A stretch of 64,000 nt of DNA from Rhyacophila brunnea (lineage: Eukaryota; Arthropoda; Insecta; Trichoptera; Rhyacophilidae): assembly GCA_022495005.1 (NCBI GenBank), contig JAGYXB010001013.1, positions 21,803 through 85,802 of the forward strand. Reading direction: 5' to 3'. Numbering within the stretch: the first letter of the stretch is position 1; the number at the start of each line of letters is the position of its first letter. Below are positions 48,126-58,924 of the stretch, one piece after another. The notes beneath the pieces are model-generated. The model worked only from the letters and a program-made list of their open reading frames with translations, was not told the origin of the DNA and made no database searches. A program made the position numbers and the translations under genes.

Positions 48126-49065
48126 TTTATTATAGCCAAAACTCTAACAGGATAAGTTCTCACTGGAAAAACTTGAAGTGGAAAAATGTTAATGTAAAAT
48201 TTCATCAATTATGTTATTTTTGTTTAAATTTTCATGCAATGTGAACATCTTAAATTTGAAATGTATATTGTTATTCATTATGTAAAATAATAAAATATAC
48301 ATTTGAATACATTTATATTATTTTTCAAAAGAATGTTGCAAAATTTAAAATGACACTTGGTTTTTTTTCACGTCTTATTAGACCTGTCTTTTATATACAA
48401 CCGGATGTGTACTTGCGTTTCCTACATTTCACCACTACCTTTCTTTCAATCGTATACCAGCTGATGTCTATTCCGAAATCCTCTGTCTCGTTGATTCTTT
48501 ATGGTTTTGGTTTTTCGTTTCCACCACTGAAAGTTTGTTTTCTCGTGCTTAAACATAATGCTACTTTATTGAGCAGGTTTGAAAGTTGGTTTTCAAATAT
48601 AACGCTGGATCTTATCTTATGGGAGTTATTTTCTTCGGCTTGTGGTATTTTCTATAATATATTGGATGCGAAATAAATACACGAGAGCCTGACATTATAT
48701 TACTTATGTAAAAGTTGTAAATATGTACACTTTCTGCCGTTAAAGGATTTCAAAGTAAATGTACAGAGACAAAATATATTTGCTATCGAATTTCTTTTAT
48801 TAAATACCTACATTGAAATATATCTATGTACCTAATCTTTCAAGCATGAATAAAAAAACTGAAAGGTATTACATATTACTATTAATCAATTTATTTTTAC
48901 TCTTTTATGCCAATAATGCAATTCTTGTCCACCCGAAAAATGATTATCAGTAAACGTGAATTAATTTGGTGTTCCCTGATGATTGTTTTCGTAACTATGC
49001 GGTTTTTATACTACCCACAGAACAGATTAATAAGATAAACATGTGAAATCCATTCGCTATGGATC
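48126..49065. other. AT-rich DNA
   Basis: A 108-codon open frame (48350-48676, plus) is rich in Phe/Leu/Ser but shows no domain. I treat it as chance. Confidence 0.35.
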
Positions 49066-49312
49066 AATTTACCACGATTACCGAGCGGGTAACGTCCCGG
49101 CCTATAATATCATGGGACCCAGGTTCGAATCCTGGGTCTGGCAACAACACATCCACCTCTTGTTTTTAAATATATGTTTGGTTACCCAATAGGTTGAGAA
49201 GTGGCTAACATCCCTTTCTCGTAAAAAAAAACAAAAATCTTTTAATACAACCTCCATTTTATGGAGGCCCATGATCTCATGATCTTCTTAGAATCGGACA
49301 AAGTTTAAAAAA
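49066..49312 (+). repeat. tRNA-derived SINE, family 1 (clear tRNA head)
   Basis: Head with TTACCGAGCGGGTAACG (A-box-like) and CCAGGTTCGAATCCTGG (canonical B-box with paired arm) 40 bases later, then GTGGCTAACATCCCTTTCTC, an A-run, GGAGGCCCATGATC and AGAATCGGACAAAG. It shows the family's structure best: tRNA-like part, tRNA-unrelated body, short tail. Confidence 0.85.
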
Positions 49313-49319
49313 TACAACG

Positions 49320-49382
49320 CTCAGCGGGGTTAGAATCCGTGCCCATATGCTTTACCATCTAAGCTATGTGCGTCCTATCTAA
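49320..49382 (-). repeat. tRNA-like SINE head
   Basis: On the minus strand CATAGCTTAGATGGTAAAGC (A-box and D-loop-like) precedes GGATTCTAACCCCGC (B-box-like). It lacks a full cloverleaf. It is a SINE-head relic. Confidence 0.5.
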
Positions 49383-49439
49383 TTGTGACGAAATTAACTA
49401 GTAGTTTTTAGAATTCTCTCTGAAGCGCTTTCTGAATTG

Positions 49440-49640
49440 CGTCAATTTTTTGGATCGTAGTGGAGTGGGTAACAAACTGGCATTCCACCCAAGCGTTCTG
49501 GGTTCGATTCCCGGTGAGGACATAATATTTATGTGTTTTTCTCAAATCCTGGGTGTTTGTAATTGTCCAAAATTACTAACAACCACCTTGTACGAAAAAG
49601 CAAGGACGTGGTTATTAATAATTCAAAAAAAAAAAAAAAA
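49440..49640 (+). repeat. tRNA-derived SINE, family 2
   Basis: A-box-like TCGTAGTGGAGTGGGTAAC, a 17-base spacer, then GGGTTCGATTCCCGG (canonical B-box and stem), body AATATTTATGTGTTTTTCTC..TGGGTGTTTGTAATTGTCC, and an A15-16 tail near 49625-49640. The body matches 59885-60060. Confidence 0.8.
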
Positions 49641-49758
49641 TTTTGGAAGTCGGCAAACCTTCGGAAGTAAAAATTACCTTAATTTTATTAACCGGTATCC
49701 AGGATCTCTCCAAATTTTAGTTTTAACTACGATCACTAATAATTTAATAAAATATTTT

Positions 49759-49967
49759 GGTACTGTTCGGTTATGAGGAATACAGCGTAAAACACATTTT
49801 GAAAATAGCCGATATACTGGATTATTTGTTAGTTTGGGTTAGTTTAGGTTAGGTTAGGTTGGGTTAGGTTAGGTTAGGTTTGGTTAGGTTAACCTAACAA
49901 ATAATCCAGTTTATCGGCTATTTTCAAAATGTGTTTGCAGCTGTAATCCTGATAACCGAACAGTACC
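49759..49967. mobile_element. Hairpin MITE carrying TTAGG repeats
   Basis: Outer arms GGTACTGTTCGGTTAT and ATAACCGAACAGTACC, then inner arms with TTTTGAAAATAGCCGATATA and CTGGATTATTTGTTAG and their complements. The loop is a run of AGGTT units. The arms match internal blocks of 14925-15310 and 35250-35660. Confidence 0.8.
49831..49900 (+). repeat. TTAGG-type telomeric repeat run
   Basis: About twelve AGGTT units (TTAGG in rotation) with a few G/T substitutions, ending in a short inverted AACCTAAC. TTAGG is the usual insect telomere unit. Here it sits in a MITE loop rather than at a telomere. Confidence 0.8.
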
Positions 49968-50199
49968 TACCTATATTTTTTTATTCAAACAATAATTGAC
50001 AAGATTTAAGAATTTAGCACTACTTATTTTTAACACTTGGAAGGAATGGGCGAAAGCTTATTTTGACAATATTATTATACCAATGTGGTATGTATATTAA
50101 TGTTTTCATTTTCTTATTTATTTTAAATTTATTTATGGTTCATGGAATATTGTGAACACCTGAACAATTTGTGATGTTCGCTCATGTAAATAAATAAAT

Positions 50200-50421
50200 T
50201 TGAATATTGGTAAGACAAATAAATTGTTCGAACTATCCGAGGTAAATTTAGAGTTGTTTATAAAATTAGATTGGACAGATTCCTTGGAAAACACGAGTCT
50301 CCGGCGTATCGACAGCGCCGAACTTTCCATTATGGGATATATTGAGCAAAGAAAATTACCAACTGTTCGAAATGTTTTCCATTATAACCAACAACAAAAG
50401 CCCTCCGTGAGACAATGCTAA
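50200..50421 (+). pseudogene. Open frame of unknown origin
   Basis: 73 codons with protein-like composition (NKLFELSEVNLELFIKLDW, then ENTSLRRIDSAEL). Not recognised. It could be an exon, a transposase fragment or chance. No splice pair is clear. Confidence 0.2.
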
Positions 50422-50579
50422 TCCAGGAGATTATTCAGCCTTCTCTCTTTCCAATCTTATGATCGTGTGATCGATCGGAAAACTATGTAGAAAGTGTTAT
50501 ACTAACAAACTAGGGCTTGCAATCTCGGAATCAAGTTTTATTTCTTGAACATCCGTGTTATAAAATCATAAAACTTTAA

Positions 50580-51217
50580 GGGGGGACATGCTCAGCGTAG
50601 GTCAAAATGGAGCTTTTATTCTATTTTCAAAGCATGATCCTGGAGATTCCTTAAACGTTTAATGACAAAAACACTACCTTATTCTTAGGTCAATAATTAT
50701 TATAAAGCAATCATTATTCGTAGGATGTTTATCACATTTGAATGGTCAAAGACATAGCTTATAATCACTATCTTTAGAATTATCTTCAAACGTGTAAATC
50801 TTGCCCATTTCTTGAATAATAAAATGCCTAATTCTTGTCAAATTTGGGATCACAGAGATTATCAATGTAATTTTTTATCGTAAATATTTCACTATAATAA
50901 TGTCGACATAAATTATACTGATGGTTTTATAAATGCGTTTAAAAATTAATAAATGTAAAAAATCTTAATACCACTGCACGTTTATGTACTGAAATACGAC
51001 TATATTCTAAAACATTAGAGCGAGAGGTTTTAAAGACTACTATTTTATGTAATAAAAATACCTTATGCAGTCATCAAATGTTTAAAATAAATATGACGGA
51101 TAATAAGGCTTCAAAATTATATAAATAGATTATCTACAACGTTTAAGGAATGTCCAGGATCATGCTGTGAAAATAGAATAAAAGCTCCATTTTGACCCAC
51201 GCTGAGCACGTCCGCCC
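50580..51217. mobile_element. Complete TTAA-flanked MITE, family 3
   Basis: TIRs of about 65 bases: left GGGGGGACATGCTCAGCGTA, right the reverse complement with a few changes. TTAA lies on both sides (50576-50579 and 51218-51221). The body has no frame. Partial copies at 1855-2328 and 33364-33918. TTAA duplication is the piggyBac signature, so a piggyBac-derived MITE is the leading idea. Confidence 0.85.
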
Positions 51218-51533
51218 TTAATTGATTTATGTTTACAATCTTCCTCTTAATTCGTTTTCTTGTGGACCAGTGTTTTTCCTTTTGGCATTTTCAGACAATA
51301 TGCACAATAAAAAATGAAAAATAATAATGGAAATTGTACAACTGACACTGAATATAGTTACGTTACTATTTACTCGTATATCTAACAGTATATTGTCTAG
51401 GTAAATATATTATGTATCGGTTATATTATCATGTCTTCTATTGGCGGTTATGCGTGGTGCCTTAAGCTGCTGAAAGACGTAACTCGGGTCGTAAACAAAC
51501 GATTCAAATGGAGAAAAAAATACAACACAAAAC

Positions 51534-51665
51534 AATTAGAATTTACATTCAAATTCGATTAAGTACGTACTTACTCTCTGGCGATAGTATTAATTTTGAA
51601 AATAGTTTTTAATATTAATACTATCGGCCGAAGATACTTGATAGAATTTGAATTTAAATTCTAAT
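51534..51665. repeat. Imperfect palindrome
   Basis: CAATTAGAATTTACATTCAA and GATAGTATTAATTTT on the left are mirrored by AATATTAATACTATC and TTTGAATTTAAATTCTAATG on the right. Probably another MITE, with ends not defined. Confidence 0.5.
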
Positions 51666-51846
51666 GGATTTAAGTTTTGTAATGGAATAGTACAAAACTA
51701 AAATCCGTTAGAATTTAAATAGTTTATGTTGTATTTATAGATAAGCATTTATCAAATTAATTAAGCAATATGAATGTGGGTCTTCAGCTTTCTTTCTCGT
51801 TATTTATCTCTCCATTCTATCCAGTTCTATGTCTTCCAGATCCAAC

Positions 51847-52038
51847 TCAGTCCTGATTTTCTTCTGATATAAGCCATACGCCAGGGGGCACTACAATATT
51901 TTTTCCACACAATTCGAATTTGTTGTTATAATAAGCTTTCTCCCACTCCTTGCAAGTGTCAAAAATAATCAAGTTTTTCTGTGGGAGTGTGGATATAATT
52001 AATTTAATTATGGCGTTGGAATCACAAGAATTCGCCAA
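51847..52038 (-). pseudogene. Open frame of unknown origin
   Basis: A 60-codon minus-strand frame with plausible protein text (KNLIIFDTCKEWEKAYYNNK, then VVPPGVWLI) ends at a stop at 51847. Not recognised. It may be a terminal exon or an old transposon fragment. Confidence 0.22.
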
Positions 52039-52689
52039 AATGATGATTTACTTGGCTAACATTTTTAATCATATTAATGGCAGCTTATGTAAAGTTATAT
52101 CCTTTTAGTCGAAGGATTGAAAGAAGCAAATTTTCCCAAATTGTAATTCACTCGAAGATTTGGATGATGATAGTGGTTAATAACTCTTAATTCACATGAA
52201 TAAATTGTGAATCATTTGGAAATACTGCCAGAATCGCATGATGGATATTTTGCTGCAGGAAACTTTCAAACGTCATGTTACTTTTGCAAGACGTGCGGTG
52301 TAAATTAAATATTTACTTGGGGTGCGGTATATGCAAATGTTTGGGAATCTTCGTAGTAGAGGCAGTCTTGAAAACTGTCATTTACAAAAATATGTCAGAT
52401 AGGGTATAAATATAATCTAGAATCTAGATGGATAATCCAGAAAATAAAGCTAGATTTTCTCAAAATAATCAAAAAATTAACATTGTTTTTAATAATTTCG
52501 TATTTTATAATTAGTAACATAGGTACCTACGTCATAAAAATAAAATATAGAACAGATATGAAATTTAGCGATATTTTTTTTTGTATATAATAATTATTTT
52601 ATTTATAATATAAGATACGTCATGATGATTTTCAAGCATGATATTTTAAGCTGTCTAAAAACTCAAACGCATTTTTTATAATGTTTTTC

Positions 52690-53077
52690 TTAGGTTGTAT
52701 TCTTATTTGTCCGGTACAAATCTTGTAATCGATTTTTAACTAACTTCCCGACTAGCTAATCATTTGAAGCTTTTAGAATATATCAGAACACGAGGCCAAT
52801 GCATTTTTTAATACTTTTAGCCATCTTTAAGTAGAATTGAATTCATGTTCAGTTAATTTCGTTTTGTATGAAAAGTTATTTCGATATCATTATTGGTTGC
52901 TAGGGGGTCCTAACAACTAAATTATTATAAATAATATATACGTGCGTTACTATGGAAATCAATATGACATGTCAAATTGACATTTGAGTATTATTTCTAT
53001 CAAGTACAAGTTTTTTGATCGTTTAAGCTAGTCAAGTCAAGTTTATATGATTCAACATAAAATTTAAAAACGTTGTA
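52690..53077 (+). mobile_element. Short-TIR MITE family 4, copy 3
   Basis: Body words TTGTCCGGTACAAATCTTG, AGCTTTTAGAATATATCAGA, TGTATGAAAAGTTATTTCG and ATACGTGCGTTACTATGGAA. Right end TTTAAAAACGTTGTA; the left end is degraded. Confidence 0.72.
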
Positions 53078-53888
53078 TATGAAAAGTTCTTTTTATCTCG
53101 TAATTATTTAAAGTTAGATGAGTAGGATTCAAAAATGTTAAACCTAGTAAGAAAAACGCTAGGCTGGTGGGGTCCCGTTCGAAGCCTCCATTTTAATATC
53201 CGTCTCATAACTGGTATTCCTTTTTGTTGACTCAAATCTTACTATGTGATGGACGGTGCCAGTTTTATCCAATTGCCGGGATGCCGTGATTGAATTAAAA
53301 TTCCCGGTAGACAAATTTCTCTACGATTTAAATCACCCATACTACTGACTTTCTACAACCTGTATATTAGTAAGTTAGTAGTGTTTCTAAAGTCAATAAA
53401 TACAATATTTATATAAAATTAATACTATCAGCCGAAGGGATTTTAAGGAGATTGTATTAAAATTATTTAGATATAAGTCATTATTGCATGTTTTACAGGA
53501 CGCAGTTTGGTGACATTTTTAAGAGAAATCTTTCAAAATAGGTCATTGATTTATGCAACATTATTTTTTTTTAGAAAAATATAAAATAATACAATAATAA
53601 ATACAAATTAAAAAAATCTTAAAATTAGACTTATGTGATTGTTTCCCCCTAACATCGAAATGAAAATGCAATAGTTTATAAATCATCATTGTTTATGTTT
53701 ATACAGTAAATATAATTAGTATGGTTATTCTTCGACTTCTTGGGTCGTTAAGTTGATTTTGATGTTTCGTGAAGTCGTGTTTATATAAAATATTAGATCA
53801 CGAGATCAGATCCTTAAATTTTTAACCACTTTCATATTCAAAACTCAATCAATAAAAACTTATTTAGTTTAAAAAAAGTATCATTTTT
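53078..53888. other. AT-rich DNA
   Basis: No gene seen. GATGCCGTGATTGAATTAAA near 53280 resembles part of 16738-16770. Confidence 0.3.
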
Positions 53889-54238
53889 TACCACGTTTTA
53901 TTAGCTCGTATTCTTGTTTTTCATTCTTTCAGCCGCCTTTAAGTAGAATTGAATTCATTTTCAGTTAATTCTGTTTTGTATGAAAAGTTATTTCGGAAGA
54001 AATCCGTAATCCAATCCACTATTATTGTTGCTAAGGGGTGGTCATAACAACTAAATTATTAATATATACGTGCGTTACTATGGAAATCAAAATAACATTT
54101 CAGTATTCTATATTTGTTTGTTTGTTGCAAAATAGCAAAAAATGATTTGTTGACAATTATTGCCTTATTTGTCCTACATTATTAATACATAGAATTGTCA
54201 AGTTTATATGATTCAACAGAAAATTTAAAAACGTGGTT
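53889..54238 (+). mobile_element. Short-TIR MITE family 4, copy 4
   Basis: Ends TACCACGTTTTATTAGCTCG and AATTTAAAAACGTGGT. Body as in the other copies, with GGAAGAAATCCGTAATCCAA as in copy 1. Confidence 0.78.
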
Positions 54239-54754
54239 TATAAAAAGTTATTTTTATCTTGTAATTATTTTTGTCGTAAGTCCAAAATATCTTCAGTCAA
54301 GGAATGCTAATAATAATAAAATACAGTATTCATTGACTTAATACATTTTGCACGTATGACAGAAGAATTAATACTTTTTGACTAAATATTTCTTTACTGA
54401 TATTATATGGTATTCCGTGTACAGGTTGTTCAGGAGATCAATAAAATTATACAGAATATAAACATTAAGCAATGCTTAATTATTCTTAATGGAACATTTT
54501 CAAAATAAATAATAAAAATCTTGAATTTTATAAACGTTTAAGTCGAAGGCAGATTTGAAGTTGGATCCTAGTTATAATTACAAATAAATTGTTTCCTAAA
54601 TAATAAATCAAACTAAGTATATTATAATATTATGATAGGATGCGAACACAGAAAACTGAGTTATTCAAAGAATCCATCAGCACTTTTGACGATGGAGAGC
54701 TTCAAGTAGAAAAATGAGATAAGATGTGGATTAATATTTAGCAACAGTCTCCGC

Positions 54755-54825
54755 TATGGCTGAGCGGTAATGTGTCGGCTTATAAAGTCGGTCTCTAATC
54801 CCGGATCTAGCAAATTCACATGTAG
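54755..54825 (+). repeat. tRNA-like SINE head
   Basis: CTATGGCTGAGCGGTAATG (a good A-box) is followed by GGTCTCTAATCCCGG in the B-box position. No intact cloverleaf; the 3' part runs into AT-rich DNA with GCAAATTCACATG as in SINE family 1. Confidence 0.45.
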
Positions 54826-54884
54826 TTTTTTCACAAATCCAACTTAAAAAAATTGAATCCGGATGGCACTAAAATTCCTTTTCA

Positions 54885-54990
54885 CAACGTACAAGATGGA
54901 TGGATAAAATCGAGCGAGACCTCAAGACACTGGAGGAAAAAAGCTGGATGGGAGCTATCCAGCAACGATATTCTTGAAATTGGATTCTGG
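54885..54990 (+). pseudogene. LINE RT 3'-end relic
   Basis: Reads RWMDKIERDLKTLEEKSW and GAIQQRYS, like the RW-D-I-DL...W end of RTE-like ORFs. Confidence 0.45.
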
Positions 54991-55512
54991 TTGAGGTAAA
55001 CAGTAGGATAATAGTACCTAAAGAAGAATACGATAATTATAATATATTCTTCTGTTTTGCAACTCAGTTATTTTATTTTGTCGGAAATCGTATACAAGGC
55101 TCAGTGAGTTTATCAATATGGAGTATTAATTCTAGTCTGTATTATTATAACCATACCATCTCGCATTATTTCTTAGCAACCTAATTGGATATCAAATGAA
55201 CATACCTACTGCTTTCTCAAAATTTCGGGAAGTACTTATCTACGTCCATATATCGTATATAATATATGGACATAGAGAACGCCAGAGCTGTGTGTTATTA
55301 TATTTTTTTAACAACGGGTTCGCAATTTAATTTATTTCGGACTATCGTTACTACTTACTCGTACATCGAGTGACGGCATCGCGACAAATACAGTTAAATA
55401 CGATAATTAGCTGTAACGTATTTTATTAAATAAATATGTAGGGTTCTATCTCGCCCCCTTACAGTTATTACTTTTTGAGGATTTTTAAGATTAGTTGTTT
55501 CCACGATAATGA

Positions 55513-55831
55513 TATCGACTGTGTTTAGGAAAAGGGCGTAACCCTCGATTTTTCGAAAAATGCTTTTATTAGATATTAACAATGTATACAACTAAATACA
55601 CGTTCTGTAAAAAGGAAAAAAGCATTTACCCTCAATTTTCATGATTTTCTGTAATAACTTCTTTAATTATTAGTAGATCGCAAAGATATTACACCAAATC
55701 ACCATCATGCACCCAATGTATATGCTTTTTTTTATTAATATTGAACCAAAATCATTCAAAAACCGTTTTTTTCTACTCCTATAAAATATGTTTTGTGTGG
55801 GTTACGCCCTTTTTCCTAAACACGGTCGATA
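55513..55831. mobile_element. MITE with about 32-bp inverted ends, TA-flanked
   Basis: Left TATCGACTGTGTTTAGGAAA through GGGCGTAACCC; right GGGTTACGCCC through TTTCCTAAACACGGTCGATA. TA at both ends fits Tc1/mariner-type insertion. Non-coding. Confidence 0.78.
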
Positions 55832-56414
55832 TATATATTTTTTGAATTAATTATATTATTAATATAACTACTCTGTCAACATAATGCATACATAAGGCTT
55901 GTAAACCATGTTATATTTCATTTTTAAATTTAATATTTTTCCCGTGACTCACGTTGTTGATAAAAAAGTTTCGCTCGAATTTTAACAAATAAATGACGAT
56001 AATACCGTTTCTCTTAAAAAAACAAGATGGCGGTGGTCCGCGTACGTGAAAAAAACTATTTTTTTCAGACATTGGACCATACAAGTTTTTTTCTATTATA
56101 TTCTACGTGTTTATCGAGAGAAAAATGACCATGGTTACTTTGACTATTCATCTATAAGTACCTACATATTTCATCGAATTATAACCAACGATGTAAAATC
56201 GTAACTTTTATTTAAATATAATGAACTCTATGAAATACTTATCAAGTGGTAACTTTGTGTTTTAAGTAAAGTTTATCTAACCTCAAAATGAGATCATGCC
56301 ATGACTCTCTTCTATTCACTGAAAGGTTTGTAATCGCAGCCGGTTAAGTTCACACCTACCTAAAGCTTCGTTTAATATATTGCTTTTAGTCCAGATCTAT
56401 TGAGAAAACTATAT
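55832..56414. other. AT-rich DNA
   Basis: A short CpG-rich patch (GATGGCGGTGGTCCGCGTAC near 56026) is not recognised. Confidence 0.3.
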
Positions 56415-56869
56415 TACCACGTTTTTATTAGCTCGTATTATTGTTTGTTCAGCACAAATTTTTTCTTGTTTGTCCAAGATTTGTAAGTTTTTGTAAGATT
56501 TGTATTGGACGATTGAAGATGTTTAACTAACTTCCCGACTAGCTAGACATTTGAAACTTTTAGAATATATCAGAACACGACGACAATGCATCCTTTTAAT
56601 ACTTTTAGCCATTTTTAAGCAGAATTGAATTCATTTTCAGTTAATTCTGTTTTGTATGGAAAGTTATTATTGTTGATTGCTAAGGGGGTCCTAACAACTA
56701 CATTATTAATATATACGTGCGTTACTATGGAAATCAATATGAAATATCAAAATGACATTTCAGTATTCTGTATTTATTCAGTATTTCTATCAAGTACAAT
56801 AAAAAGTTTTTATTAATACATAGAATTGTCAAGTTTATATGATTCAACAGAAAATTTAAAAACGTGGTA
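56415..56869 (+). mobile_element. Short-TIR MITE family 4, copy 5
   Basis: Cleanest ends of the family: TACCACGTTTTTA and TTTAAAAACGTGGTA. It includes an extra local duplication near 56440-56520 (TGTCCAAGATTTGTAAG). Non-coding. Confidence 0.82.
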
Positions 56870-57558
56870 GGTATATGAAAAGTTCTATTTATCTTGTAAT
56901 TATTTTTGAATATTAATTTAAGAAATGTAATATTAATGGAATGTTTATTAATCCTCCAGTGATGTGTTCAATGACGTGTTTAATTGTATCTCACAATTCC
57001 ACTAGAAGATTTCTAATACCAATTACTATTATTTATTTATTGCAAAACCACTTTACCCTTTAACAACCGAATCGTACGAACCGGTGCATATCGACTGAAA
57101 GACACCACTGATTGTTGGTGGCCTTACCTATTCTGGTAGGTAGATTTGTATAATTTACATATCAGAGAGATTCGAACCTTCATCATTTGAATGCTTTCAA
57201 GTGGTATAAATACAAGTTCATGTTTTATTTCAGAGCTTATTATAAATGCGGCATAAACTGAACCTGCGTCAGTAATTTCAGTCGAAATTGAGAGGGGAAA
57301 GGACTTTGATGGAGTGGTCTTTATAAGTAAATGCCTACTCCAAAATAATTTAATATGCACCTTCTGACTTCAAGAAGTTTGTGCAGATAAATAGATAATA
57401 TATTATCACTAGATATTAATCTAAGCTTTCCATAATATATTTTTTCAAACCGGAACCGGAATTACGAATTGAATAAAAAAAATGGTCTAAATTAGACATT
57501 ACCATTCATACTTGTTTTATTATTTCAGAAGTACAATCATACATTTTAAAACATATTT
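56870..57558. other. AT-rich DNA
   Basis: Nothing recognised; the 78-codon open frame on the minus strand (57124-57360) has no domain signal. Confidence 0.3.
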
Positions 57559-58061
57559 ATTTAGAGCAGGGGTAGTTAACCTTTTTATACCTACCGCCCA
57601 CTTTTGTATCTATGTTAGTAGTAAAATTCTCTAATCGCCCACCGGTTCCACAGTAATGGTGATTTATAAACTAGAGAAGTAACTTTACTTTATAAAATGT
57701 AATCACTATCGAATTTATGTTTACTTTCTCCATCATACCTAATTTCTAACAGTTCTTTTTGGCAAGTTGAATCAGCCTCTTTAATATTTGCAAGTAAAGG
57801 TAAAAGGATTTTTCATCCAGTCATAATATACCTTCAATGGGACGAGGCTCTTTCGTTTGCGGTTGCATAGCGCCATTTAGTTTCACTTACGTAACATGAA
57901 CTAAACTTATGCGAGGGCGATACAAATTGTATAATTTCTGAAACTTAAATTGTCACGGGGATTTTTATGAAAATGTTTTTATAACCCCTACCGCCCACGA
58001 TGGAAGCTGGAGTGCACACTAGTGGGCGGTAGGGACCAGGTTGACTACCCCTGATTTAGAG
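57559..58061. repeat. 8-bp target-site duplication pair ATTTAGAG
   Basis: Exact octamers at 57559-57566 and 58054-58061 flank the MITE. Confidence 0.92.
57567..58053. mobile_element. hAT-type MITE, 487 bp
   Basis: Left CAGGGGTAGTTAACC with CCTACCGCCCAC further in; right GTGGGCGGTAGGGACC and GGTTGACTACCCCTG. Exact 8-bp duplication. Non-coding. The ends are typical of hAT elements with a CAGGGGT start. Confidence 0.94.
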
Positions 58062-58924
58062 TTACAGTGTGAAACTCAAAAGTAACTTTATTGGTAGTAA
58101 TTAAAATTGGTTGTAAACTGTATCAGCATGTTTAACAAATTTTGACAATTTGAGCCAATGAATCTAAATTCGATTTATGGTGTACCCATCTGTATAATAT
58201 ACCTACACTTTCAACATGTCTTTCATATTATTATAAATCCTCGAATAAGCTTACAGTAATGATTAATTTGTTCACACACCGTTTTCAAAAAAGCATATTT
58301 TTTCTTTAAATTAAAGTGTGATGCAATCTATAAAATAATTATTAATCTTGATTTTTGACGCAATATGTATACTTACACTCTCTTTAAAGTTAGGCGTTTT
58401 AGGGCTCTAATAATCTATATCTTGTGAATGAATCAGATAATATGTAAGCAATACCTATACGTCATTATAAACCGGGACAAAATGAGAAACCGGTCAGGAC
58501 TTCTGGACCCATCGTCAAACCGAAACAATCACGATCAAATATAGAAGTATGGTAAATCTAACTATTGGACCTATGTATCAACCACATAATGGGTATATGG
58601 TGAAGTTATGTATTTATTCAAACAACAGTATTATGAGATAATTGCCATAAAGTATCAATACGTTTTGATCGATACCGATACCAGATATCAATACTTTTTA
58701 TTTCGATATGACGACCCTGCCTTCAATGTATTCAATAATTTATAACATAATTATAGTAAAACTGATAACATATAATACATAAAAGCTATAAATATACTTA
58801 GTACCTACCTACCTCAAAATACAATCACCAAAGTCATAAAACCGTAAGTTTACATTGAGTGCCAGAAAAATCATAAACCGCATTTTCATGTTTTTTTTGT
58901 TAATATATTAACTCTCGTTTTCAT
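58062..58924. other. AT-rich DNA
   Basis: No gene. TCGATACCGATACCAG near 58670 resembles the GGTATC words of the 62270 element. Confidence 0.3.

Larger units (their letters stand above)
54239..55512. other. AT-rich DNA with SINE-head and LINE relics
   Basis: Besides the two relics listed at 54755 and 54885, nothing is recognised. Confidence 0.35.

Noticed and set aside
48350..48676. 108-codon plus-strand frame as a membrane protein
   Set aside because: Hydrophobic because of T-rich DNA; no motif, no homologous frame, no splice or promoter signal.
49066..49140. Functional tRNA gene
   Set aside because: A- and B-box words are present but the arms do not form a full cloverleaf, and the sequence continues into a repeated SINE body.
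49831..49900. CRISPR-like or satellite array
   Set aside because: Five-base units without spacers, matching the TTAGG telomere motif; no CRISPR structure anywhere in the window.
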